Positions 1 through 7,937 of a stretch of DNA of 64,000 nt are shown here, one piece after another. The notes under the pieces are model-generated. The model was not told the DNA's origin and ran no database searches. It saw only the letters and a list, made by a program, of their open reading frames with translations. The stretch is from Clostridium manihotivorum (GTDB lineage: Bacteria; Bacillota; Clostridia; Clostridiales; Clostridiaceae), in NCBI RefSeq assembly GCF_004015185.1, contig NZ_CP025746.1, positions 6,217,776 through 6,281,775 of the forward strand, in the 5' to 3' direction. The translations under genes were made by a program, and so were the position numbers. How positions within the stretch are numbered: position 1 is the first letter of the stretch; the number at the start of each line of letters is the position of its first letter.

Positions 1-1339
1 TTAGCCCTTCAGTTATAACTTCCCACCTAGAAGAATCTATCATCACCGGTTTGCAAGCAATCTCTGGTTCAGCTGCTAGAAGTCTTAGAAAGTGTGACAT
101 TTCTTCTTTTCCATCAAGCAACCCGTCATCAAAGTTTATGTCCAGGACTTGTGCTCCATTTTCTACTTGCTCTCTAGCTATAACTAGTGCTTCATCATAC
201 CTTTTCTCTCTTATTAATCTAGCAAATTTAGCTGATCCAGCAACATTTAACCTTTCACCTATATTAATAAAGTTATTTTCTTCTCTTGCCTCTAATAGTT
301 CTAGCCCTGCGTAAGTACTAACCTTATCTACTATAGGTAATATCCTTGGACTATATCGCTTAGCTAAAGAACTTATTGCCTTTATATGCTCTGGAGTTGT
401 TCCACAGCAGCCGCCAACTATATTTAAGCACTTATCCTCAAATAGCTCCTTTAAATAACTGCAAGTTATTTCTGGAGTTTCATCATACTCTCCAAGTATA
501 TTAGGCAATCCGGCATTTGGGTATAAAGATACATATAAAGCTTCCTTCTTAGCTAATTCTTTTACAAATGGTATAAGCTCTTTTGCTCCAAAGGAGCAGT
601 TAAGGCCTATGGATATAACATAATCGCTTCTCATAGAGGCAGTAAAAGCTTCTAAGGTCTGGCCTGATAAAAGTCTGCCGCCCCTATCATTTATAGTACC
701 TGAAAGCATTATGGGAACTTGCTTATTCTTTTCACTAAATACTGACTCTGCAGCAACTAAGGCAGCTCTAGCATTTAAATGATCAAATATAGTCTCTATG
801 AGAAGTACATCTACTCCTCCATCCATTAGGCCTTCTATCTGAACTTTATAAGACTCAACTACCTGCTCAAAGGTAACACTTCTAAAAGATGGATTTTCAA
901 CATCTGGCGACATTGATAAGGTCTTATTTGTTGGTCCTATAGAACCTGCCACGAACTTTAGACTTGTCTCAGTTGATAAACTGTCAGCTACTTCTCTTGC
1001 GATCTTTGCCCCACTATAATTAAGATCGTATACTAATTCTTGTTGTCCGTAATCTTCTTGAGATATGATATTACTATTAAAAGTATTTGTTTCTATTACA
1101 TCTGCGCCAGCTTCCAAATAAGCTTTGTGTATACTCTTTATTATCTCCGGTTGTGTCAAAACCAGTATATCATTATTGCCTTTTTGCTCAATAGCTGCAT
1201 CTTTAAATAAGGTTCCTCTAAAGTCTTCTTCCTTAAGCTTATAAGACTGTATCATTGTTCCCATCGCCCCATCAAGAACTAAGATTTTTTCCTGTAAGCT
1301 CTCTATAAACTTATTATTTTTGAATAATTGCCCCCTCAT
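1..1339 (-). CDS. metH: Cobalamin-dependent methionine synthase, 5' part (cut by window edge)
   Basis: Homocysteine methyltransferase that makes methionine from homocysteine and methyltetrahydrofolate in the cytoplasm. About 446 residues are visible. The homocysteine-binding barrel comes first, with LDGAMGT near residue 20, a Cys in LNCSFG near residue 248 and the paired zinc cysteines of GGCCGTTP near residue 310. The pterin-binding domain then starts with NIGERLN near residue 358. The cobalamin and reactivation domains would lie beyond base 1. The ATG at 1337-1339 follows a GGAGGT ribosome binding site. The gene is read out of the window, so it appears partial only because of the edge. Its leader carries repeat element A1. 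I saw no S-box or B12 riboswitch in front of it. The family call is firm; whether the full protein keeps all MetH modules cannot be seen. Confidence 0.93.
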   Translation of the reverse strand, partial: MRGQLFKNNKFIESLQEKILVLDGAMGTMIQSYKLKEEDFRGTLFKDAAIEQKGNNDILVLTQPEIIKSIHKAYLEAGADVIETNTFNSNIISQEDYGQQELVYDLNYSGAKIAREVADSLSTETSLKFVAGSIGPTNKTLSMSPDVENPSFRSVTFEQVVESYKVQIEGLMDGGVDVLLIETIFDHLNARAALVAAESVFSEKNKQVPIMLSGTINDRGGRLLSGQTLEAFTASMRSDYVISIGLNCSFGAKELIPFVKELAKKEALYVSLYPNAGLPNILGEYDETPEITCSYLKELFEDKCLNIVGGCCGTTPEHIKAISSLAKRYSPRILPIVDKVSTYAGLELLEAREENNFINIGERLNVAGSAKFARLIREKRYDEALVIAREQVENGAQVLDINFDDGLLDGKEEMSHFLRLLAAEPEIACKPVMIDSSRWEVITEGL

Positions 1340-1378
1340 TGCTACCTCCAAATAATCTTATTATTGTATCTTATGTAT

Positions 1379-1476
1379 AGAGTTCCTAACTCAACTATTA
1401 ATTTATAAGTGCCCTAAAATCTCCAAAAGCCTGGGTTTTAGCACAGGTATAAATCAAGTTTCGATATAGGAACTCT
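1379..1476. repeat. Palindromic repeat family A, copy A1
   Basis: This is a 98-nt element bounded by a perfect 10-bp inverted repeat (AGAGTTCCTA / TAGGAACTCT). Inside it a second stem pairs the AACTTGATTTAT-like arm with ATAAATTAATAGTTGA on the other arm, and there is a further inner hairpin. Two diverged copies lie at 21157-21258 and 49796-49897 in the same orientation. A1 sits in the metH leader, about 40 nt before the start codon, so it is probably transcribed with metH. It could be a small non-autonomous mobile element or a structured leader RNA; I do not recognise the family. Confidence 0.75.
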
Positions 1477-1672
1477 TTATATAAATATTATACTATAATA
1501 CTTAGTTATCATACAGAACTAAGTATATCTATGTACCAATTCATAGTAAATTTTATACTTTCTAGTGTTCCTCTAAGAATCTAGAATGCTTTAAAAATAC
1601 ACCTAGTATGGAGCTAGTACATCAGATATACCAGGCCCCTGCTAAATATAAATTCCCATAGAAATAAATAAA

Positions 1673-1706
1673 GCTGCTCATCGTAAATATAATTACGATG
1701 AGCAGT
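1673..1706 (-). terminator. Hairpin terminator, probably of the 46-aa gene
   Basis: A strong stem (CTGCTCATCGTAA with TTACGATGAGCAG) closes a short loop and is followed on the minus strand by CTTTATTTATTTC. It lies about 150 nt downstream of the small minus-strand gene. The stem is near-symmetrical, so it may act in both directions. Confidence 0.55.
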
Positions 1707-1749
1707 ATTTGAAAAATTCCTTTTCTCAATGCTTACATAGAGAATCAGA

Positions 1750-1787
1750 CAGTTTTTATTTGTGAGAAGGGATACAAATAAAAACTG
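1750..1787. other. Perfect 14-bp hairpin
   Basis: CAGTTTTTATTTGT is perfectly repeated in inverse 10 nt later. It lies in the 515-base gap between metH and the 46-aa gene, just past that gene's stop codon. Neither strand has a strong U-run after it, so it may be an mRNA 3'-end stabiliser or a weak terminator. Apart from this hairpin, the terminator at 1673 and element A1, I see nothing in this gap. Confidence 0.45.
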
Positions 1788-1854
1788 ATAAAAGTTTTTG
1801 TTAAGTAATTATTTTAGAAATATTCAAAGTAAGCTATGTATGAGAAAAAAGAAT

Positions 1855-1995
1855 TTATTGCCCAGTGCCTTGTTTTACAGATAATCTTTTTCTATTTCTA
1901 TTACTATTCTTAGGTTCTTCATCAGTTAGTGCTGTATCCCAATTTGACTTAAGTTTTCTAGTTAACTTGTTGTCCATCTGACTATCCTTTGGCAT
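1855..1995 (-). CDS. Small basic protein of unknown function (46 aa)
   Basis: This is a short reading frame that starts ATG after a good AAGGAG ribosome binding site 8-9 nt upstream and ends TAA. The product begins MPKDSQMDNKLTRKLKSN and is rich in Lys, Arg, Asn and Gln in its second half, with NRNRKRLS near residues 32-39. There is no signal peptide or membrane segment. It is flanked downstream by two hairpins and upstream by repeat B1, so it looks like a monocistronic unit. I do not recognise it. It could be a small cytosolic nucleic-acid-associated protein, but that is only inferred from its charge. Confidence 0.6.
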   Translation of the reverse strand: MPKDSQMDNKLTRKLKSNWDTALTDEEPKNSNRNRKRLSVKQGTGQ

Positions 1996-2123
1996 AGTTT
2001 ATCACTCCTTCTTTTCTTTAGTAGAACTTTGTCCCTCTCTACATTCATTAATTTATGTACTTTCTTATCCAAATATTCATAGTATTTTTAAACTAAATTA
2101 CTAAAGCAATATTATTAAAAAAT

Positions 2124-2169
2124 AAAAACCATGCATATAGGTCACTCTTACCTATACTGCATGGTTTTA
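2124..2169 (-). terminator. Terminator downstream of the ROK kinase
   Basis: A long stem (AAAACCATGCA with TGCATGGTTTT, plus an inner ATAGGT/ACCTAT) is followed on the minus strand by a U-rich run. It ends transcription from the kinase gene after passing through repeat B1. Confidence 0.75.
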
Positions 2170-2173
2170 ACTT

Positions 2174-2309
2174 TTGGCTATGTTTACTAATTTTTTAAAA
2201 TTAAGTAGTTAAGCAGGAGATGCTATATGAGCGAGCAATTAGCGCAAGCTCATTAAAGCATCGGATGACTGACCACTTAATTTCAATATTGAACTTTAAC
2301 ATAGACTAA
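2174..2309. repeat. Repeat family B, copy B1 (short form)
   Basis: This 136-nt element has terminal inverted repeats of the type TTGGCTATGTT...AACATAGACTAA and inner matching arms around ATTAAGTAGTTAAG and GACCACTTAAT. It shares the blocks GGAGATGCTATATGAGCG and GCATCGGATGACTGACC with copies at 9544-9787 and 27540-27780, but lacks their central about 110-nt insert. It fills most of the gap between the kinase and the 46-aa gene. It has no coding capacity and looks like a miniature inverted-repeat element. Confidence 0.75.
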
Positions 2310-2342
2310 CTTCTAAATGCGATTTTTTTATGTTTTTAACTT

Positions 2343-3290
2343 CTACTTGCTTTCCATTATAGCCAATGCTACTGCACCTATAACTCCAGCATCTGTTCCA
2401 AGACCTGCAGGAACTATCTTGCATGCTTCAGCCATGTTCTTAAAGCATCTTATATTTACAACTTCTTGAACCTTATCAAAAACAATCTTTCCAGCCTTTG
2501 ATACTCCTCCACCTATAATGATCATCTCAGGATCAAATATGGATATAGCATTAGCTACACCTATACCAAGGTAGTTTAATGCTGTATCTATTATATCCTT
2601 AGCTACTTGATCTCCGGCAGCTGCTTCTGCAAAAACTTCAGCTGAAGTTACAGTTTTGTACTTTCTAAGAGAAGTTTCAACTTTACTTTCTAAAGCCTCT
2701 TTACCTCTTTTTCCTATAGCAGTTCCTGAAGAAACAGCTTCTAGACATCCTATGTTTCCACAATTACATCTTGGTCCATCTGGAGCTACTGTAGCATGTC
2801 CTATTTCAAGAGCATTACTTGTATTTCCTCTATATATCTTACCATTTAGGACAGCTCCTCCGCCTACGCCAGTACTAACTGTGAAGTAAACCATATTTTC
2901 AGTTCCTTTTCCAGCTCCAAACATAAACTCACCTATAGCTGCAACATTTGCATCATTATCTAGATATACTGGAACTTGAAACTTTTCTCTAATAGGTGAT
3001 ACTAAATCAAAGTTCTTAAATGGAAGATTTGGTGTAGTTATTATAATACCAGTTTTTGCGTTTAATGGCCCAGGAGAACCTATACCGATGGCCTTTACTT
3101 TTTCAATGGTTACATTACCATTTTCGATTACATCTTCTACAGTCTTAATTATTCTTCCAAGTACTGCTATTTCACCCTCATGGGCATCAGTTGCGATTAT
3201 TGATTGGCTTATAACGTTTCCATCAAAGTCTGACAAAGCTGTACTTATCTTTGTTCCACCTAGGTCTATACCTATAACATAGTTACTCAT
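2343..3290 (-). CDS. glcK: ROK-family glucokinase
   Basis: ATP-dependent sugar kinase of the ROK family, expected to phosphorylate glucose to glucose-6-phosphate in the cytosol. The 315 residues are full length for the family. The phosphate loop DLGGTK is at residues 9-14 and the catalytic aspartate is in DNDAN near residue 113. The ROK zinc site is GH at 164-165 with the CNCGNIGC cysteines at 175, 177 and 182. It is a single gene with its own terminator at 2124. A role in feeding glucose to the glycogen genes further along is plausible but not shown. Substrate preference within ROK kinases (glucose, mannose, N-acetyl sugars) cannot be settled from these motifs. Confidence 0.85.
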   Translation of the reverse strand: MSNYVIGIDLGGTKISTALSDFDGNVISQSIIATDAHEGEIAVLGRIIKTVEDVIENGNVTIEKVKAIGIGSPGPLNAKTGIIITTPNLPFKNFDLVSPIREKFQVPVYLDNDANVAAIGEFMFGAGKGTENMVYFTVSTGVGGGAVLNGKIYRGNTSNALEIGHATVAPDGPRCNCGNIGCLEAVSSGTAIGKRGKEALESKVETSLRKYKTVTSAEVFAEAAAGDQVAKDIIDTALNYLGIGVANAISIFDPEMIIIGGGVSKAGKIVFDKVQEVVNIRCFKNMAEACKIVPAGLGTDAGVIGAVALAIMESK

Positions 3291-3475
3291 TATTTTCCCC
3301 CCACATCCTAAAATAAAACATACCTTTTTTATGAATTTACAACCTTATTATAGCATATATACAATTAATTATATTCTATATTTAATTTGCTAATAATATT
3401 TATAACTTTTTCCTAAATTTAAATTACATTATTGTAAATATTGAAGATATTATACCGAAAAATATTCTATTATTT

Positions 3476-3718
3476 CTATTGCTGTTCGCTCTTAAATGCA
3501 TTTATATAATATCTTCCTTGTTCATCATATCCCTGATCTTTTATATAAAAATCATTATCAGATAACATCTTACATATAACTCTTATGCTGTCATTTCCCT
3601 CATTGTCAACTGTTATGGTGAAGTTATCCTTATTATCCACAACTCCGATATAATCATAAATATTGCTGTAATCGCTAAGTCCAATACTTCCTCTGATATC
3701 CATTCTATAGTCTGACAT
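3476..3718 (-). CDS. Conserved-looking hypothetical protein (80 aa)
   Basis: This acidic, soluble 80-residue protein has an ATG preceded by a GGGGGTC ribosome binding site. The sequence alternates short polar and aromatic stretches (YSNIYDYIGVVDN, FYIKDQGYDEQGRYYIN), suggesting a small beta-rich fold, and has no signal peptide, cysteines or membrane segment. It lies alone between the EF-G-like gene and the kinase, all on the minus strand. I do not recognise the family. The coding call rests on the ribosome binding site and the absence of a better frame. Confidence 0.6.
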   Translation of the reverse strand: MSDYRMDIRGSIGLSDYSNIYDYIGVVDNKDNFTITVDNEGNDSIRVICKMLSDNDFYIKDQGYDEQGRYYINAFKSEQQ

Positions 3719-3824
3719 CTTTGACCCCCTAGATATAAGTTTTTACTATTAGTATAGATAAAAATAGAATTAATATTCCTCATTACATAAATAAAGAATG
3801 GACTTTTACAAATTTATATAGAAT

Positions 3825-3860
3825 AAAAAATTGCTAACGGCTTTCATTAGCAATTTTTTA
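3825..3860 (-). terminator. Terminator after the EF-G-like gene
   Basis: The stem AAAAATTGCTAA / TTAGCAATTTTT with U-runs lies 18 nt past the stop codon of the EF-G-like gene. It is almost symmetrical and could work both ways. Confidence 0.8.
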
Positions 3861-3878
3861 AGTGATTATATTATATTC

Positions 3879-5987
3879 TTACAAAGCTTCGTTCTTAATG
3901 TCTTTTAGCTTCCTGGCATTTTCTATTATCTTTTCAACTTCTACAGGAGGAACTTCTTCATATCTTTCAAAGGTAGCTCTAAAACTACCTCTTGCTTGTG
4001 ATAACGAACGAAGATCAGTAGCGTATTTAAACATCTCAGACATAGGAACTTCAGCGGTTACCATTTCCATTCCTTCTACTGGCTCCATACCAAGAACTCT
4101 TCCTCTTTTCTTATTTATATCTCCTATAACATCTCCCATATATTCACCAGGAACCATAACTTCTAAGTGCATTATTGGTTCTAACAGTATTGGTTTTGCT
4201 ATCTCCATACCTTTCTTATAAGCTAATGACGCAGCTATCTTAAATGCCATTTCAGAAGAATCTACAGGATGATAACTTCCATCATGTAGGGTTGCTTTTA
4301 GTCTTATAACCGGGTATCTAGCTAATACACCATGTTGTATGCATTCCCTTAAACCTTTTTCTACCGCTAGAATATAATTCCTTGGTACAACTCCTCCAAC
4401 AACTTGATCTACAAATTGCAGTTCATCATTATAATCACTTCTAGGTTCAAACTTAATCTTTACATCTCCGTACTGCCCATGCCCACCAGATTGTTTTTTA
4501 TGCTTTCCTTGCACATCTGCTATACCCTTTATAGTTTCTCTATATGGAACCTTAGGGCTTTGAAGTACTACTTCTGCTCCAAACTTATTCTTTAACTTAG
4601 AAGCAATTACTTCTAAATGAGTTTCACCTACTCCAGAAATTATAGTTTCAGCATTTTCCATATCTCTTGATATCTTAAAGGTTGGATCTTCTTCCAAGAG
4701 CTTTCCTAGAGCTGAAGATATCTTATCCTCGTCACCCTTACTCTTTGGAAGCACTGCCATAGACATAACTGGCTCTGGAAATATCATAGGCTCATATATG
4801 ACCTTATAATTACTATCGCAAAGAGTATCCCCTGTAGCAGTGTATTGAAGCTTTGCCACAGCACCTATATCCCCTGCAATAACTTCTTTTGTAGTTAACT
4901 GATTCTTTCCTCTTAAAAAGTATAAATTGCTCATCTTCTCTATTTTTTCTTTAGATGAATTATATACTGTTGAGTCTGACAAAGCCTTACCTGTTAAAAC
5001 TCTAAATATGGAAAGTTTACCTACAAAAGGATCAGCTATGGTTTTAAATATAAATGCCGAAAAAGGCGCGTTATCGGTAATTCTAACTTTTTCATAATTG
5101 TTATCGTTTAAATTTTGCAAACTACTTACTGTTATTTTATCAGGAGAAGGAAAGCATTCTATGATATCTTCAATAAGTAGATCCATGCCCATTACTTCTA
5201 AGGAGCTTCCACACATAACTGGTGCTATCTCGCCAGTGGTGCAGCCTTTAATTAGACCCTTGTAAACTTCCTCATCACTTAATTCTCCCTCACTAAAATA
5301 CTTATCTAAAAGTTCTTCATCAGTTTCAGCCACTGCCTCCATTATCATCTGTTTGCATTCTTCAACCTTATCCAATAACTCTATAGGGATATCTGTTATC
5401 TCTACCCTTTTAGACTTCTTATCATAAATATGCGCTTTTCTCTTAATTATATCGATTACGCCGCTAAAATCGCTTTCCTTACCTATGGGGTATTGTATAG
5501 GTACAACTGTAATCCCAAATTTATCTTTAAGTTTCATAAGAACTTGATCATAATTTGAATTTTCTCTATCTAACTTATTTATAAAAAATGATCTCGGTAA
5601 CTTAGCCTTATTACAATATTCCCAAGCTTTTTCCGTACCTACCTGAATACCTGCAGCACCGCAAACCACTATCATTGCTACATCAACAGCTCTTATTCCC
5701 TGTATTTCTTCTCCTATAAAATCAAAATACCCTGGCATATCAACTAAATTAATCTTTTTATCATTGTATTCTAAAGGAATAACTGATGTTGATAAGGATA
5801 TTCCTCTTTTCTTTTCTTCCACATCATAATCACTTACTGTTGTTCCCTCTTCTATCTTACCTAATCTATCTATGGTTTTAGTACAATATAACAAGGCTTC
5901 AGACAGCGCAGTCTTTCCAGATGAACTGTGCCCAATTATACCTACATTTCTTAGATTATTGGTTTTATAGTCTTTCATACATTTCAT
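3879..5987 (-). CDS. Elongation-factor-G-like translational GTPase (paralogue)
   Basis: This 702-residue protein has the five-domain EF-G layout. The GTPase motifs are visible but altered. G1 is GHSSSGKT (residues 19-26) instead of GHIDAGKT, G2 is RGIS (61-64), and G3 is DMPGYFDF (83-90), where the histidine of the usual DTPGH is Tyr88. G4 is a normal NKLD (137-140). EF-G domains IV-V follow, including a GGHGQYGDV-type stretch. It stands alone with its own terminator, not in the str ribosomal operon where true fusA sits. This is best read as the EF-G-like paralogue common in clostridia rather than the housekeeping factor. Whether it catalyses translocation, ribosome release or neither is unknown. 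Confidence 0.85.
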   Translation of the reverse strand: MKCMKDYKTNNLRNVGIIGHSSSGKTALSEALLYCTKTIDRLGKIEEGTTVSDYDVEEKKRGISLSTSVIPLEYNDKKINLVDMPGYFDFIGEEIQGIRAVDVAMIVVCGAAGIQVGTEKAWEYCNKAKLPRSFFINKLDRENSNYDQVLMKLKDKFGITVVPIQYPIGKESDFSGVIDIIKRKAHIYDKKSKRVEITDIPIELLDKVEECKQMIMEAVAETDEELLDKYFSEGELSDEEVYKGLIKGCTTGEIAPVMCGSSLEVMGMDLLIEDIIECFPSPDKITVSSLQNLNDNNYEKVRITDNAPFSAFIFKTIADPFVGKLSIFRVLTGKALSDSTVYNSSKEKIEKMSNLYFLRGKNQLTTKEVIAGDIGAVAKLQYTATGDTLCDSNYKVIYEPMIFPEPVMSMAVLPKSKGDEDKISSALGKLLEEDPTFKISRDMENAETIISGVGETHLEVIASKLKNKFGAEVVLQSPKVPYRETIKGIADVQGKHKKQSGGHGQYGDVKIKFEPRSDYNDELQFVDQVVGGVVPRNYILAVEKGLRECIQHGVLARYPVIRLKATLHDGSYHPVDSSEMAFKIAASLAYKKGMEIAKPILLEPIMHLEVMVPGEYMGDVIGDINKKRGRVLGMEPVEGMEMVTAEVPMSEMFKYATDLRSLSQARGSFRATFERYEEVPPVEVEKIIENARKLKDIKNEAL

Positions 5988-6754
5988 CTTAACTCTATAA
6001 ATTTAGATAAAGTTAAGACATTCACCTACCTTCCATAAAAATTTAGACTTTAGCCATATATTTTAAGAAGCTATAGTTAATATTTCTACTGACATCGCAG
6101 TTACAAGCCTTTGGAAGTATAAGTTGTATTTTGAGGTTATAGCTGCAAATTAAGTGAAAAATATTAATCAGCTAAAGATTGCTTGAATAAGTCTACAAAT
6201 CCTAGAGATAAAATGTATTGACGATAAATATAAAAGAACAGATATGGATACATAGGTGTACACCTTATTAATGAAATTTACCTTTTTTAAACCTACTATA
6301 ATGGTATATAGAAGCTTTAAAATCAGTTTTGGTATTGAAGTGTACATCTTTCTTTATAAAGAACTTAAAAAAGCCGCTCACTTAGATTTTTAATCTTCAC
6401 ACAGAATAGTATATATAATAAATGTATTCATTAAATTTTATATTATTATATTAAATAATATTCTCTATAATAAATTCTTATCCTTCTTTATTTTTGAAAA
6501 TTCTGAAAATTTATTTTTTCATAAACTGACTATATTTACATCATATCCTAAATGTTATATTCTATTCCTTCTTATTGCATCTAATAGATACTTTTATATT
6601 TGCCCTTATTATTCGTGTACTTTTTTAACTTTTTGTTATTTTTCTGCAATTTATTCATATTATAGTGTACAGTCATATCAAAGTTTGGTAAAATAGTTAT
6701 TATTTAATTAAACTTTCTATTTAAATTGAATTTAATATTATCTGTTTATACTTA
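5988..6754. other. Long non-coding gap without recognisable genes
   Basis: This roughly 770-nt AT-rich stretch separates the EF-G-like gene from the c-di-GMP riboswitch. I see no frame with a ribosome binding site, no tRNA and no copy of repeat families A-D. It may hold the promoters of the two diverging units. A weak candidate for the riboswitch promoter is TTGAAT, 17 nt, TACTTA ending just before the aptamer. Confidence 0.5.
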
Positions 6755-6842
6755 AATAAAGGCAAACTTATCGAAAGATAAGGACGCAAAGCTATGGGTC
6801 TTAAAATTTATTTTATGATTGCCAGGTTGCTAAGTTTATATT
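6755..6842 (+). ncRNA. Cyclic-di-GMP-I (GEMM-I) riboswitch aptamer
   Basis: The core matches the class I c-di-GMP aptamer. GGCAAAC opens helix P1b, a GAAA tetraloop closes CTTATC/GATAAG, then come the conserved GGACGCAAAGC, a CTATGGGTCT tetraloop-receptor strand and a GATTGCCAGGTTGC return arm. It reads on the plus strand into the ketosynthase-like gene at 6908 and the chemoreceptor behind it. A terminator hairpin follows directly, so the likely mode is transcription control by c-di-GMP. The sequence does not show whether ligand turns the genes on or off. Confidence 0.93.
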
Positions 6843-6885
6843 AAGGATGAACCTTTTTTGCTTGTTCATTCTTTTTATTTATCTA
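6843..6885 (+). terminator. Expression-platform terminator of the c-di-GMP riboswitch
   Basis: GGATGAAC pairs with GTTCATTC (one G-U) across an 11-nt loop and is followed by CTTTTTATTTAT. It sits between the aptamer and the ribosome binding site of the gene at 6908, which is the position expected of a ligand-controlled terminator. Confidence 0.7.
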
Positions 6886-6907
6886 TATATAATATGGAGG
6901 AGATAAT

Positions 6908-7912
6908 ATGGTCAAAAATGTAATAATTATGGGAGTAGGAAGTTATCATCCAGAAAAGGTTCTATATAATGATTACTATATAGAGCACTATAAGAAATTC
7001 GGTACTGACGCTCATGCTATTGGAATGATGGAGAAGATGGGTAGGAATAGAAGAACCTTAGCTTTTGAAGAAGAAACAAGTATAACTATGTCAGTAGAGG
7101 CTGCTAAGAATGCTTTATTAAAAGCTAATCTTAGTGCTTTAGATATAGACGCTATAATATCTGTATCAGATACCCCAGAGTACCTTACACCTTGCTGTGC
7201 ACTAATTATAAAGAATAGTCTTGAAGCCAAGAATGTTACCAATGTATTTGATATGAATAATGACTGCATAGGAATGCTGACAGCAATAGATATTGCTTCA
7301 AGGTATTTGAAAACAGACACTAAATATAAAAGAATCCTTGTAGTTGGTTCTATGAACATGACTCCATTTTCACGTGAAGATGATTTAGTTACTTACCAAG
7401 GTATATCTGATGGAGCTGCTGCTATAATACTTGAGGTTGTAGAGGAAGAAAAAGAAAGAGGCTTCTTAGGATCTAGAGTCTTTACAGATGACAGTTATAA
7501 TAAAAATATAAGATTTCCTAATTGTGGTTTATCCAAAATAACTGATGAGAAAACTTCAAATTATGATAGAAGGTTGAGATGGGATCCTTTTGATTTTAGT
7601 TTTCTTTCAGATGAGTGGTCCAAGCTTATGACTATTCACTTGGGCGATCATAACCTTAAACCTAAGGATGTTAGTCATTACTTCATATCCCAATTTTCTA
7701 AGCATGATCTTTATGAGACCTTGGCAAAGCTTGGAGTTGATAGGTCCAAAGCTATCTTCAACGGCGATAAGTATGGCTATACTGGATGCGCAAGTCCTAT
7801 TATAGCTTTAGATGACATGCTATCCATAAATGATTTTAAAACGAATGATATACTTGTCTTTTGTTCTGTAGCAGCAGGATACACTATGGCTTCTCTAATA
7901 TACAAGTGGTAA
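6908..7912 (+). CDS. Ketoacyl-ACP synthase III-like protein with altered active site
   Basis: The 334 residues have the thiolase-fold layout of FabH-type enzymes, and the nucleophile is visible as Cys120 in NNDCIGM. The other two members of the FabH triad are not. The HQAN histidine position reads SQFS (residues 261-264), and the GNTS asparagine position reads GYTG (290-293). It is therefore probably not a housekeeping fatty-acid initiator. It may acylate or condense another substrate, or act as an acyl-transfer enzyme. A GGAGGAG ribosome binding site precedes the ATG. It follows a c-di-GMP riboswitch and lies 25 nt before a chemoreceptor gene, so the two are probably one signal-controlled operon. 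Fold assignment is good; substrate and product are unknown. Confidence 0.75.
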   Translation: MVKNVIIMGVGSYHPEKVLYNDYYIEHYKKFGTDAHAIGMMEKMGRNRRTLAFEEETSITMSVEAAKNALLKANLSALDIDAIISVSDTPEYLTPCCALIIKNSLEAKNVTNVFDMNNDCIGMLTAIDIASRYLKTDTKYKRILVVGSMNMTPFSREDDLVTYQGISDGAAAIILEVVEEEKERGFLGSRVFTDDSYNKNIRFPNCGLSKITDEKTSNYDRRLRWDPFDFSFLSDEWSKLMTIHLGDHNLKPKDVSHYFISQFSKHDLYETLAKLGVDRSKAIFNGDKYGYTGCASPIIALDDMLSINDFKTNDILVFCSVAAGYTMASLIYKW

Positions 7913-7937
7913 TTTAATTTTAAACAGGGGGATAAAA

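Noticed and set aside
1340..1560. S-box or B12 riboswitch before metH
   Set aside because: Neither consensus is present. The palindromic structure there is repeat element A1.
3862..4221. Plus-strand frame antisense to the EF-G-like gene
   Set aside because: It overlaps a strongly supported gene, has no ribosome binding site and its product is low-complexity hydrophobic sequence.
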